Source: Aegilops tauschii subsp. strangulata
Lineage: Eukaryota > Streptophyta > Magnoliopsida > Poales > Poaceae
Direction of reading: 5' to 3'
DNA: 64,000 nt
NCBI RefSeq assembly: GCF_002575655.3
Contig: NC_053037.3
Span: 569,696,880 to 569,760,879 of the forward strand
The notes below the pieces were generated by a model that saw only the letters and a list, made by a program, of their open reading frames with translations, made no database searches and was not told the DNA's origin. Positions 54,674 to 64,000 of this stretch are shown here, piece by piece. The position numbers and the translations under genes were made by a program. The stretch's first letter is position 1. Every line of letters starts with the position of its first letter.

Positions 54674-55384
54674 ATTCTTTTCCCTTGCGTACTACCTCTT
54701 CCACAGTCCAAAAGCTATCTGGGCTAATGCATTGTCTTACTGCAAACTCTGATGTGATGACTAGAAGAAAGACGATGATTACTTAGCAGCTGAGTCCTAA
54801 CGTGCTTCGCATTCATGTGCACGTATCCCCTTACATTTGTTTTACCTCCACTTGGTGGAGCGGACAGCTTCCATTGACTTGAAATGAGCTTCTTCCTTTT
54901 TAGATCACAAGGACTCACTCACGCCACTGTACCTATGCACATATATGTGCGTGTGTGTGCGCGTGTGCATGTACACGTGACGCGCCGTAGTAGTAGGACT
55001 CCGTTGGCGAACTGGTCCGGGTGATCGAGGTGATCTGTTGCGGGCTTGACGCGAGCTGAGCGCGTACGTGCGCGTAGTGGCAGCGGCCAGAGCCGGCCAG
55101 ATCGTGGACTCGGGTGGGTGGAGGCGTGCGGGTCGTGCCCAGCGCCGGCCCAGGGTAAAACCCGTGTGGGGTTCGTTGTAACCGAGTGTGGCGTCGAGTT
55201 CGTGCTAGAGGGAGAAAAAGGATGCCGTCCGTGCGGCAGGCGTTCGAGCGCCGGAAAACTCTCTGTGTCCACCATATCTTCTTCTTCCTTCCTCTTCGTT
55301 TCTTCTTAGGTGTGCGCCAAGGAGAGAAGGCAAGAGAGCGAGAGGTAGAAGAGGGCGAGCAAGGGCAAGGAGCGTCAACATCAA

Positions 55385-55397
55385 TTGGTATCAGAGC
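55385..55397 (+). other. Primer-binding site, array unit 1
   Basis: TTGGTATCAGAGC is the canonical initiator-Met tRNA-type PBS, preceded by CGTCAACATCAA. Confidence 0.75.
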
Positions 55398-56362
55398 GAC
55401 CAGGTTAGGGGGTGCGGTGGCGTCCGTGGCGAGCACGGCGAGCGCGGCGGACATGGAGGCCGCGGCTGCGGTGCTCGCGTGGCACTGAGATGCAGCACGG
55501 CGGCGCATGGAGCTGTGGGCTGCTGCGGTGGCAGCGAGTGGCGCTCAATGGGGCATAGCGCGGTGAAGTGCGGCGGTAGCCGCATCGGCGGCGGTGTGCG
55601 ACAGCGGCCGGCGAGATGGCGCGTTGCACGGCGTCTGTGGCGGCTCATGCTGGAGGCACACAGTGGCGTGGCGTGGCGGCGCACGAGACTGCGGGCGGCT
55701 GGAGCGGCAGCGAACGGCGTCTCATGCCGGAGGCGTGAGGCGACGTCATGGCTTAGGTGGTGAATGATGTAATAAGACATGACAAGCACAGGTGGACACC
55801 AGAGTGAGCACGCCCAGATCGCGTCCAGGGCATGCATGGCCCGTATCTGGTGTGTGTATAGGCATTGTCTGGGTATAGTCCGACTGTTGTATGGGCTGTG
55901 TACGACCAGCGTGCGTGTGTGTGTGCGTTTGGGTGCGCGTGTGCATGTACACGTGACGCGCCGTAGTAGCAGAACTCCATTGGCGAACTGGTCCGGGTGA
56001 TCGAGGTGATCTGTTGCGGGCTCGATGCGAGCTGAGCGCGTACGTGCGCGTAGTGGCCGCGGCCAGAGTTGGCCAGATCATGGACTCGGGTGGGTGCAGG
56101 CGTGCGGGTCATGCCCAGCGCCGGCCCAGGGTATAAAACCCGTGTGGGGTTCATTGTAACCGAGTGTGGCGTCGAGTTCGTGCTCGAGGGAGAAAAAGGA
56201 TGCCGTCCGTGCGCCAGGCGTTCGAGCGCCGGAAAACTCTCTGTGTCCACCATATCTTCTTCTTCCTTCCTCTTCGTTTCTTCTTAGGTGTGCGCCAAGG
56301 AGAGAAGGCCAGAGAGCGAGAGGTAGAAGAGGACGAGCTAGGGCAAGGAGCGTCAACATCAA

Positions 56363-56375
56363 TTGGTATCGGAGC
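56363..56375 (+). other. Primer-binding site, array unit 2
   Basis: TTGGTATCGGAGC differs by one base from unit 1 and has the same left flank CGTCAACATCAA. Confidence 0.75.
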
Positions 56376-57357
56376 TACCAGGTTCGGGGGTGCCGTGGCG
56401 TGCGATGGTGTCCGTGGCGAGCACGGCGAGCGCGGCGGACATGGAGGCCGCGGCTGCAGTGCTCGCGTGGCACTGAGACGCAGCACAGCGACGCACGGAG
56501 CTGTGGGCTGCTGCAGTGGCAGCGAGTGGCGCTCGACGGGGCATAGCGCGGTGAAGTGCGGCGGTAGACGCATCGGCGGCGGTGCGCGACAACGGTCGGC
56601 GAGGCGGCCGCGTTGCACGGCGTTTGCGGCAGCTCATGCTGGAGGCACACAATGGCGTGGCGCGGCGGCGCACGAGACTGCAGGCGTCTGCAGCGGCAGC
56701 GAGCGGCATCTCATGCCGGAGGCGTGAGGCGACGTCATGGCTTAGGTGGTGAATGATGGAATAAGACATGACAAGCACAGGTGGACACCAGCGTGAGCGC
56801 GCCCAGATCATGTCCAGGGCATGCATGGCCCGTATCTGGTGTGTGTATAGACATAGTCTGGGTATAGTCCGACTGTTGTATGGGCTGTGTACGACCAGTG
56901 TGCGTGTGTGTGTGTGTGTGCGTTTGGGTGCGCGTGTGCATGTACATGTGACGCGCCGTAGTAGTAGAACTCCGTTGGCGAACTGGTCCGGGTGATCGAG
57001 GTGATCTGTTGCGGGCTCGATGCGAGCTGAGCGCGTACGTGTGCGTAGTGGCCGCGGCCGGAGTGGGCCAGATCATGGACTCGGGTGGGTGGAGGCGTGC
57101 GGGTCGTGCCCAGCACCGGCCCAGGGTATAAAACCCATGTGGGGTTCGTTGGAACCGAGTGTGGCGTCGAGTTCGTGCTCGAGGGAGAAAAAGGATGCCG
57201 TCCGTGCGCCAGGCGTTCGAGCGCCGGAAAACTCTTTGTGTCCACCATATCTTCTTCTTCCTTCCTCTTCGTTTCTTCTTAGGTGTGCGCCAAGGAGAGA
57301 AGGCCAGAGAGCAAGAGGTAGAAGAGGGCGAGCTAGGGCAAGGAGCGTCAACATCAA

Positions 57358-57370
57358 TTGGTATCGGAGC
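57358..57370 (+). other. Primer-binding site, array unit 3
   Basis: TTGGTATCGGAGC, with the same substitution as unit 2, so units 2 and 3 are closer to each other than to unit 1. Confidence 0.75.
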
Positions 57371-58081
57371 GACCAGGTTCGGGGGTGCCATGGCGTGCGA
57401 TGGTGTCAGTGGCGAGCACGGCGAGCGCGGCGGACATGGAGGTCGCGGCTGCGGTGCTCGCGTGGCACTGAGACGCAGCACGGCGACGCACGGAGCTGTG
57501 GGCTGCTGCAGTGGCAGCGAGTGGCGCTCGACGGGGCATAGGGCGGTGAAGTGCGGCGGTAGACGCATCAGCGGCGGTGCGCGACAACGGCCGGCGAGGT
57601 GGCCGCGTTGCACGGCGTCTGACGCGGATCATGCTGGAGGCACACAATGGCGTGGCGGGGCGGCGCACGAGACTGCGGGTGTCTGCAGCGGCAGCGAGCG
57701 GCATCTCATGCCGGAGGCGTGAGGCGACGTCATGGCTTACGTGGTGAATGATTGAATAAGACATGACAAGCACAGGTGGACACCAGCGTGAGCGCGCCCA
57801 GGTCATGTCCAGGGCATACATGGCCCGTATCTGGTGTGTGTATAGGCATAGTCTGGGTATAGTCCGACTGTTGTATGGGCTGTGTACGACCAGTGTGCGT
57901 GTGTGTGTGTGCGCGTTTGGGTGCGCGTGTGCATGCATGTACACGTGACGCGTCGTAGTAGTAGAACTCCGTTGGCGAACTGGTCCGGGTGATCGAGGTG
58001 ATCTGTTGCGGGCTCGATGCGAGCTGAGCGCGTACGTGCGCGTAGTGGCCGCGGCCAGAGTGGGCCAGATCATGGACTCGG

Positions 58082-59795
58082 TGTTGGAAATATGCCCTAG
58101 AGGCAATAATAAATGGTTATTATTATATTTCTTTGTTCATGGTAATTGTCTATTATTCATGCTATAATTTTATTGTCCGGAAATCGTAATACATGTGTGT
58201 ATACATAGACCACAACCTGTCCCTAGTAAGCCTCTAGTTGACTAGCTCGTTGATCAACAGATAGTCATGGCTTCCTGACTATGGACATTGGATGTCATTG
58301 ATAACGGGATCACATCATTAGGAGAATGATGTGATGGACAAGACCCAACTTAAGCATAGCATAAAAGATCGTGTAGTTTCGTTTGCTAGAGCTTTTCCAA
58401 TGTCAAGTATCTTTTCCTTAGACCATGAGATCGTGCAACTCCCGGATACCGTAGGAGTGCTTTGGGTGTGCCAAACGTCACAACGTAACTGGGTGACTAT
58501 AAAGGTGCATTACGGGTATCTCCGAAAGTGTCTGTTGGGTTGGCACGGATCGAGACTGGGATTTGTCACTCCGTGTGACGGAGAGGTATCTCTGGGCCCA
58601 CTCGGTAATGCATCATCATAATGAGCTCAATGTGACTAAGGCGTTAGTCACGGGATCATGCATTGCGGTACGAGTAAAGAGACTTGCCGGTAACGAGATT
58701 GAACAAGGTATTGGGATACCGACGATCGAATCTCGGGCAAGTAACATACCGATTGACAAAGGGAATTGCATACGGATTGATTGAATCCTCGACACCGTGG
58801 TTCATCCGATGATATCATCGTGGAACATGTGGGAGCCAACATGGGTATCCAGATCCCGCTGTTGGTTATTGACCGGAGAGGCGTCTCGGTCATGTCTGCA
58901 TGTCTCCCGAACCCGTAGGGTCTACACACTTAAGGTCCGGTGACGCTAGGGTTGTAGAGATATATGTATGCGGAAACCCGAAAGTTGTTCGGAGTCCCGG
59001 ATGAGATCCCGGACGTCACGAGAGGTTCCGTAATGGTCCGGAGGTGAAGAATTATATATAGGAAGTCAAGTTTCGGCCACCGGGAGAGTTTCAGGGGTTA
59101 CCGGTATTGTACCGGGACCACCGGAAGGGTCCCGGGGGTCCACCGGGTGGGGCCACCTGTCCCGGAGGGTCCCGTGGGCTGAAAGTGGAAGGGAACCAGC
59201 CCCTAGTGGGCTGGGGCGCCCCCCTTGGGCCTCCCCCCATGCGCCTAGGGTTGGAAACCCTGGGGGGAGCTTCCCCCTTGCTTTGGGGGGCAAGGCAACC
59301 CCTTCCCCCCTTGGCCGCCGCCCCCCCCTTGGAGATCCCATCTCCCAGGGCTGGCGCACCCCCCTAGGGGCCTATATAAAGGGGGGGAGTGAGGGCAGCA
59401 ACCTACAGCCTTGGGCGCCTCCCTCCTCCCCTGCAGCACCTCTCTCTCTCTCTCGCAGAAGCTCGGCGAAGCCCTGCCGGAGACCCGCTACATCCACCAC
59501 CACGCCGTCGTGCTGTTGGATCTCCAGCAACCTCTCCTCCCCCCTTGCTGGATCAAGAAGGAGGAGACGTCGCTGCACCATACGTGTGTTGAACGCGGAG
59601 GTGCCGTCCGGCACTCGGTCATCGGTGATTTGGATCACGGCGAGTACGACTCCGTCATCCACGTTCATTGGAACGCTTCCGCTCGCGATCTACAAGGGTA
59701 TGTAGATGCACTCCCTTCCCCTCGTTGCTAGTACACTCCATAGATGCATCTTGGTGAGCGTAGGAAATTTTTGAATTATGCTACGATTCCCAACA
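58082..59795 (+). repeat. 5' LTR of the Angela/WIS-type element
   Basis: The LTR is 1714 bp from TGTTGGAAAT to TTCCCAACA. A TATA-like box (CTATATAAAGG) lies near 59370, followed by a CT-rich leader (CTCTCTCTCTCTCGC near 59443). Frames inside (up to 140 residues) are not genes. Confidence 0.9.
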
Positions 59796-59796
59796 G

Positions 59797-59813
59797 TGGC
59801 ATCATGAGCCAGG
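59797..59813 (+). other. Primer-binding site of the Angela/WIS-type element
   Basis: TGGCATCATGAGCCAGG follows the LTR end after one base. It differs from the expected TGGCATCAGAGCCAGG pattern by an inserted T, which could weaken primer binding. Confidence 0.65.
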
Positions 59814-61109
59814 TCTATGCGTAGTTACTATGCACGAGTAGAACACAAAGCAGTTGTGGGCGTTGAGTTTGCCAATTCTTCTTGCCGCTACTAGTCTTTT
59901 CTTGTTTTGGCGGCATTGTAGGATGAAGCGGCCCGGACCGACCTTACACGTACACTTACGTGAGACAGGTTCCACCGACTGACATGCACAAGTTGCATAA
60001 GGTGGCTAGCGGGTGTCTGTCTCTCCTACTTTAGTCGGAACGGATTCGATGAAAAGGGTCCTTATGAAGGGTAAATAGAAATTGGCAAATCACGTTGTGG
60101 TCATACGTAGGTAAGAAACGTTCTTGCTAGAAACCTACAAACCACGTAAAAAAAACTTGCAACAACAATTAGAGGACGTCTAACTTGTTTTTGCAGCAAG
60201 TGCTATGTGATGTGATATGGCCAGAAGATGTGATGAATGATATATGTGATGTATGAGATTGATCATATTCTTGTAATAGGAATCACGACTTGCATGTCGA
60301 TGATTATGACAACCGGCAGGAGCCATAGGAGTTGTCTTTATTATTTTGTATGACCTGCGTGTCATTGAATAACGCCATGTAAATTACTTTACTTTTTGCT
60401 AAACGCGTTAGCCATAGAAGTAGAAGTAATCGTTGGCGTGACGACTTCATGAAGACACAATGATGGAGATCATGATGATGGAGATCATGGTGTCATGCCG
60501 GTGACAAAGATGATCATGGTGCCCCGAAGATGGAGATCAAAGGAGCATGATGATATTGGCCATATCATGTCACTATTTGATTGCATGTGATGTTTATCAT
60601 GTTTTAGCATCTTATTTGCTTAGAACGACGGTAGCAAGTAGGATGATCCCTTATAATAATTTCAAGAAAGTGTTCACCCTAACTGTGCACCGTTGCGAAG
60701 GTTCGTCGTTTTGAAGCACCACGTGATGATCGGGTGTGATAGATTCTAACGTTCGAATACAAAGGGTGTTGACGAGCCTAGCATGTACAGACATGGCCTC
60801 GGAACACACGCAATACACTTAGGTTGACTTGACGAGCCTAGAATGTACAGACATGGCCTCGGAACACGGAGGACCGAAAGGTCGAGCATGAGTCGTATAG
60901 AAGATACGATCAACATGGAGATGTTCACCGATCTTGACTAGTCTGTCTCACGTGATGATCGGACACGGCCTAGTTAAACTCGGATCATGTTTCACTTAGA
61001 TGACTAGAGGGATGTCTATCTGAGTGGGAGTTCATTAAATAATTTGATTAGATGAACTCAATTATCATGAACTTAGTCTAAAATCGTTACACTATGTATT
61101 GTAGATCAA
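59814..61109 (+). other. Long untranslated leader of the Angela/WIS-type element
   Basis: No gene is seen. It contains a GATGATGGAGATCATG microrepeat (about 60460-60540) and a duplicated GACGAGCCTAG(C/A)ATGTACAG segment (about 60770 and 60830). Such a long leader is usual for this group. Confidence 0.6.
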
Positions 61110-61892
61110 ATGGCCAAAGTTGTCCTCAATTTCAACGCGTTCCTAGAGAAAACCAAGCTGAAAGATGATGGCAGCAATTATACGGACTGGGTCCGGAACC
61201 TGAGGCTCATCCTTATAGTAGCCAAGAAAGATTATGTCTTAGAAGCACCGCTAGGTGATGCACCAATCCCACAGAACCAAGACGTTATGAATGCTTGGCA
61301 ATCACGTGCTGATGATTACTCCCTCGTTCAGTGCGGCATGCTTCACAGCCTAGAACCGGGTCTCCAAAAACGTTTTGAGAAACATGGAGCATATGAGATG
61401 TTCGAGGAGCTGAAACTGGTTTTTCAAGCTCATGCCCGGGTCGAGAGATATGATGTCTCCGACAAGTTCTTCAGCTGTAAAATGGAGGAGAACAGTTCTG
61501 TTAGTGAGCACATACTCAGAATGTCTGGGTTGCATAACCGCTTGTCTCAGCTGGGAGTTAACCTCCCGGATGACGCAGTCATTGACAGAATCCTCCAGTC
61601 GCTTCCACCAAGCTACAAGAGCTTTGTGATGAACTACAATATGCAGGGGATGGAAAAGACCATTCCCGAGGTATATTCAATGCTGACATCAGCGGAAGGG
61701 GAGATCAGAAAAGAACATCAAGTGTTGATGGTGAATAAAACCACCAAGTTCAAGAAGGGCAAGGGTAAGAAGAACTTCAAGAAGGACGGCAAGGGAGTTG
61801 CCGCGCCCGGTAAACCAGTTACTGGGAAGAAGTCAAAGAATGGACCCAAGCCCGGGACTGAGTGCTTTTATTGCAAGGGAAGTGGTCACTAG
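61110..61892 (+). pseudogene. Copia gag with a stop in the zinc knuckle
   Basis: The ATG lies in a reasonable context and the frame runs 260 codons. It contains the N-terminal Copia gag motif (DGSNYTDWVRNLRLILIVAK), the UBN2 gag helices (CKMEENSSVSEHILRMSGLH, LPPSYKSFVMNYNMQ), a lysine-rich linker, and the first half of the CCHC zinc knuckle (CFYCKGSGH). A TAG at 61890-61892 stops it exactly between the His and the final Cys of the knuckle. Pol continues in the same frame, so this single stop is the only visible break in the window. Confidence 0.85.
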
Positions 61893-64000
61893 AAGCGGAA
61901 CTGCCCCAAATATTTAGCGGACAAGAAGAAGGCCGGCAACACCCAAGGTATATGTGATATACAAGTAATTGATGTGTACCTTACCAGTACTCGTAGTAGC
62001 TCCTGGGTATTTGATACCGGTGCGGTTGCTCATATTTGTAACTCAAAACAGGAACTACGGAATAAACGGAGACTGGCGAAGGACGAGGTGACGATGCGCG
62101 TCGGGAATGGTTCCAAGGTCGATGTGATCGCCGTCGGCACGCTACCTCTGCATCTACCCATGGGATTAGTTTTAAACCTCAATGTACCAGCTTTGAGCAT
62201 GAACATTGTATCTGGATCTCGTTTAATTCGAGATGGCTACTCATTTAAATCCGAAAATAATGGTTGTTCTATTTATTTGAGAGATATGTTTTATGGTCAT
62301 GCCCCGCTGGTCAATGGTTTATTCTTGATGAATCTCGAACGTGATGTTACACATGTTCATAGTGTGAATACCAAAAGATGTAAAGTTGATAACGATAGTC
62401 CCACATATCTGTGGCACTGCCGCCTTGGTCACATTGGTGTCAAGCGCATGAAGAAGCTCCATGCAGATGGACTTTTGGAGTCTCTTGATTATGAATCATT
62501 TGACACATGCGAACCATGCCTCATGGGTAAGATGACCAAGACTCCGTTCTCCGGAACAATGGAGCGAGCAACCAACTTATTGGAAATCATACATACCGAT
62601 GTGTGCGGTCCAATGAGTGTTGAGGCTCGCGGAGGATATCGTTATGTTCTCACTCTCACTGATGATTTAAGTAGATATGGGTATGTCTACCTAATGAAAC
62701 ACAAGTCTGAAACCTTTGAAAAGTTCAAGGAATTTCAGAGTGAAGTTGAGAATCAACGTGACAGGAAAATAAAATTCTTACGATCAGATCGTGGTGGAGA
62801 ATATTTAAGTCACGAATTTGGTACACACTTAAGGAAATGTGGAATAGTTTCACAACTCACGCCGCCTGGAACACCTCAGAGAAACGGTGTGTCCGAACGT
62901 CATAATCGCACTCTATTGGATATGGTGCGATCTATGATGTCTCTTACCGATTTACCGCTCTCATTTTGGGGTTATGCTTTAGAGACTGCCGCATTCACTT
63001 TAAATAGGGCTCCGTCGAAATCCGTTGAGACGACACCGTATGAATTATGGTTTGGGAAGAAACCTAAGCTGTCGTTTCTAAAAGTTTGGGGATGCGATGC
63101 TTATGTCAAGAAACTTCAACCTGAAAAGCTCGAACCCAAATCGAAAAAATGTGTCTTCATAGGATACCCTAAGGAAACCATTGGGTATACCTTCTACCTC
63201 AGATCCGAAGGCAAGGTCTTCGTTGCCAAGAACGGGTCCTTTCTGGAGAAGGAGTTTCTCTCGAAAGAATTGAGTGGGAGGAAAGTGGAACTTGATGAGG
63301 TGATAGTCACCCCTTCCGAACCGGAAAGTAGCGCAGCGCGGGAAAATGTTCCTGTGGTGCCTACACCGACTGGGGAGGAAGTTAATGATGATGATCATGA
63401 AGCTTCGGATCAAGTTACTGAACTTCGTAGGTCCACAAGGACACGTTCCGCACCAGAGTGGTACGGCAACCCTGTCCTGGAAATCATGTTGTTAGACAAC
63501 GGTGAACCTTCGAACTATGAAGAAGCGATGGCGGGCCCGGATTCCGACAAATGGCTAGAAGCCATGAAATCCGAGATAGAATCCATGTATGAAAACAAAG
63601 TATGGACTTTGACTGACTTGCCCGATGAGTGGCGAGCCATAGAAAACAAATGGATCTTTAAGAAGAAGACGGACGCAGATGGTAATGTGACCATCTACAA
63701 AGCTCGACTTGTCGCTAAGGGTCATCGACAAGTTCAAGGGGTTGACTACGATGAGACTTTCTCACCCGTAGCGAAGCTGAAGTCCGTCCGAATCATGTTA
63801 GCAATTGCCGCATACTATGATTATGAGATATGGCAGATGGACGTCAAAACGGCATTCCTTAACGGCTTCCTTAAGGAAGAGTTGTATATGATGCAGCCGG
63901 AAGGTTTTGTCGATCCTAAGAATGCTAACAAAGTATGCAAGCTCCATCGCTCAATCTATGGGCTGGTGCAAGCATCTCGGAGTTGGAACATTCGTTTTGA
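61893..64000 (+). pseudogene. Copia pol (protease, integrase, RT), open to the window edge
   Basis: The frame continues from gag without a shift. The protease active site is FDTGAVAHI near 62010. The integrase has its HHCC zinc domain (LWHCRLGHIGVKRMKKLH, then CEPCLMGK) and the D,D,E residues in HTDVCGPM, RSDRGGEY and SERHNRT. A GKKPKLSFLKVWGCDAYVK segment follows, typical of Copia. RT begins about 63560, with WIFKKKTDADGNVTIYKARL, DYDETFSPVAK and the first catalytic Asp in WQMDVKTAFLNGF. The window ends before the YVDD motif. Apart from the upstream stop, the copy is unbroken here. Confidence 0.88.

Larger units (their letters stand above)
54960..58081 (+). mobile_element. Tandem array of LTR plus primer-binding-site units
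   Basis: Three complete units of 978-995 bp and a fourth partial copy lie head to tail. Each has a GC-rich U3-like part (GGTCCGGGTGATCGAGGTGA), a TATA box (GGTATAAAACCC near 56130 and 57126, degenerate GGTAAAACCC near 55154), a CT-rich R/U5-like part, and then TTGGTATC(A/G)GAGC, the initiator-Met tRNA primer site, at 55385, 56363 and 57358. This gives LTRs of about 420 bp and internal pieces of about 560 bp without protein-coding potential. The array looks like a TRIM/SMART-type or deleted Copia element expanded by recombination (LTR-int-LTR-int-LTR-int-LTR). Long minus-strand frames (up to 292 aa) are Pro/Arg/Thr-rich repeat artefacts. Confidence 0.7.
58082..64000 (+). mobile_element. Angela/WIS-type Copia retrotransposon (5' part)
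   Basis: The LTR beginning TGTTGGAAATATGCCCTAG and the gag-pol order gag, protease, integrase, RT identify a Copia element of the abundant Triticeae Angela/WIS group. It inserted into the fourth LTR-array unit after GGACTCGG. The 3' LTR is outside the window, so the target duplication cannot be checked. Confidence 0.92.

Noticed and set aside
55391..58106. Long minus-strand frames (up to 292 residues) in the LTR array
   Set aside because: They repeat with the array and are rich in Pro, Thr, Arg and His. They cross LTR and primer-site boundaries, so they are composition artefacts.
1..64000. Search for tRNA, rRNA, CRISPR-like arrays or prokaryotic operons
   Set aside because: None recognised. 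The tandem arrays present have long, variable units inside transposons and no spacer pattern.

Overview
The window is nuclear DNA of a large-genome grass and fits a Triticeae species (wheat, Aegilops or barley relatives). The evidence is layered, nested LTR retrotransposons and CACTA elements: a Copia LTR of the Angela/WIS type, Gypsy LTRs beginning TGATACGTCTCC, a Tat-type Gypsy with an antisense ORF, and TGTGACGCCC-type giant LTRs. Only a few host-like genes are scattered among them. No RNA genes, CRISPR or prokaryotic features were seen. Family names are from recognition by eye and no database was searched.

Layout. 1-4051: right end of a CACTA element full of tandem repeats, ending in TAGTG. 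4055-10399: a second CACTA-like element (CAGTG end) carrying an alanine-rich ORF, a 73-aa ORF and a three-exon B3-like gene. 10855-11810: fragment of a minus-strand Copia (gag, PBS, 5' LTR). 11811-11957 plus 32863-33464: pieces of a giant-LTR element split by a Tat-type Gypsy (11958-32857, LTRs 585/580 bp, TSD GGGGG). That Gypsy has a decayed gag-pol, two tandem-repeat arrays and an antisense gene, and the antisense gene is itself split by a younger Gypsy (22852-29889, LTRs about 1.55 kb, TSD TGGTG).

33465-46387 is the gene island. It holds an F-box/LRR gene on the minus strand (34338-37220), a Mutator-like MITE (39721-40074), an RNase H-like fragment (about 40670-40870), a probable 3.8-kb solo LTR (40937-44764, TSD GTTTG), and a compact minus-strand gene (44957-45226) encoding a cyclotide-like secreted peptide with its own TATA box.

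46397-54211 is a complete Mutator-like element with a perfect 9-bp TSD and TIRs of about 130 bp. It carries a mudrA-type transposase gene, a 135-aa ORF of unknown family and, convergent from the other TIR, a GRF-type zinc-finger gene. It sits in the second copy of a duplicated block upstream of the cyclotide-like gene. 54960-58081 is a tandem array of LTR plus primer-binding-site units, cut off by an Angela/WIS-type Copia (58082 to beyond 64000) whose gag-pol frame is open except for one stop codon.

The most interesting items are the cyclotide-like gene, whose precursor keeps the features expected for backbone cyclisation, the three-gene Mutator element, and the LTR array. Most remaining sequence is transposon decay.
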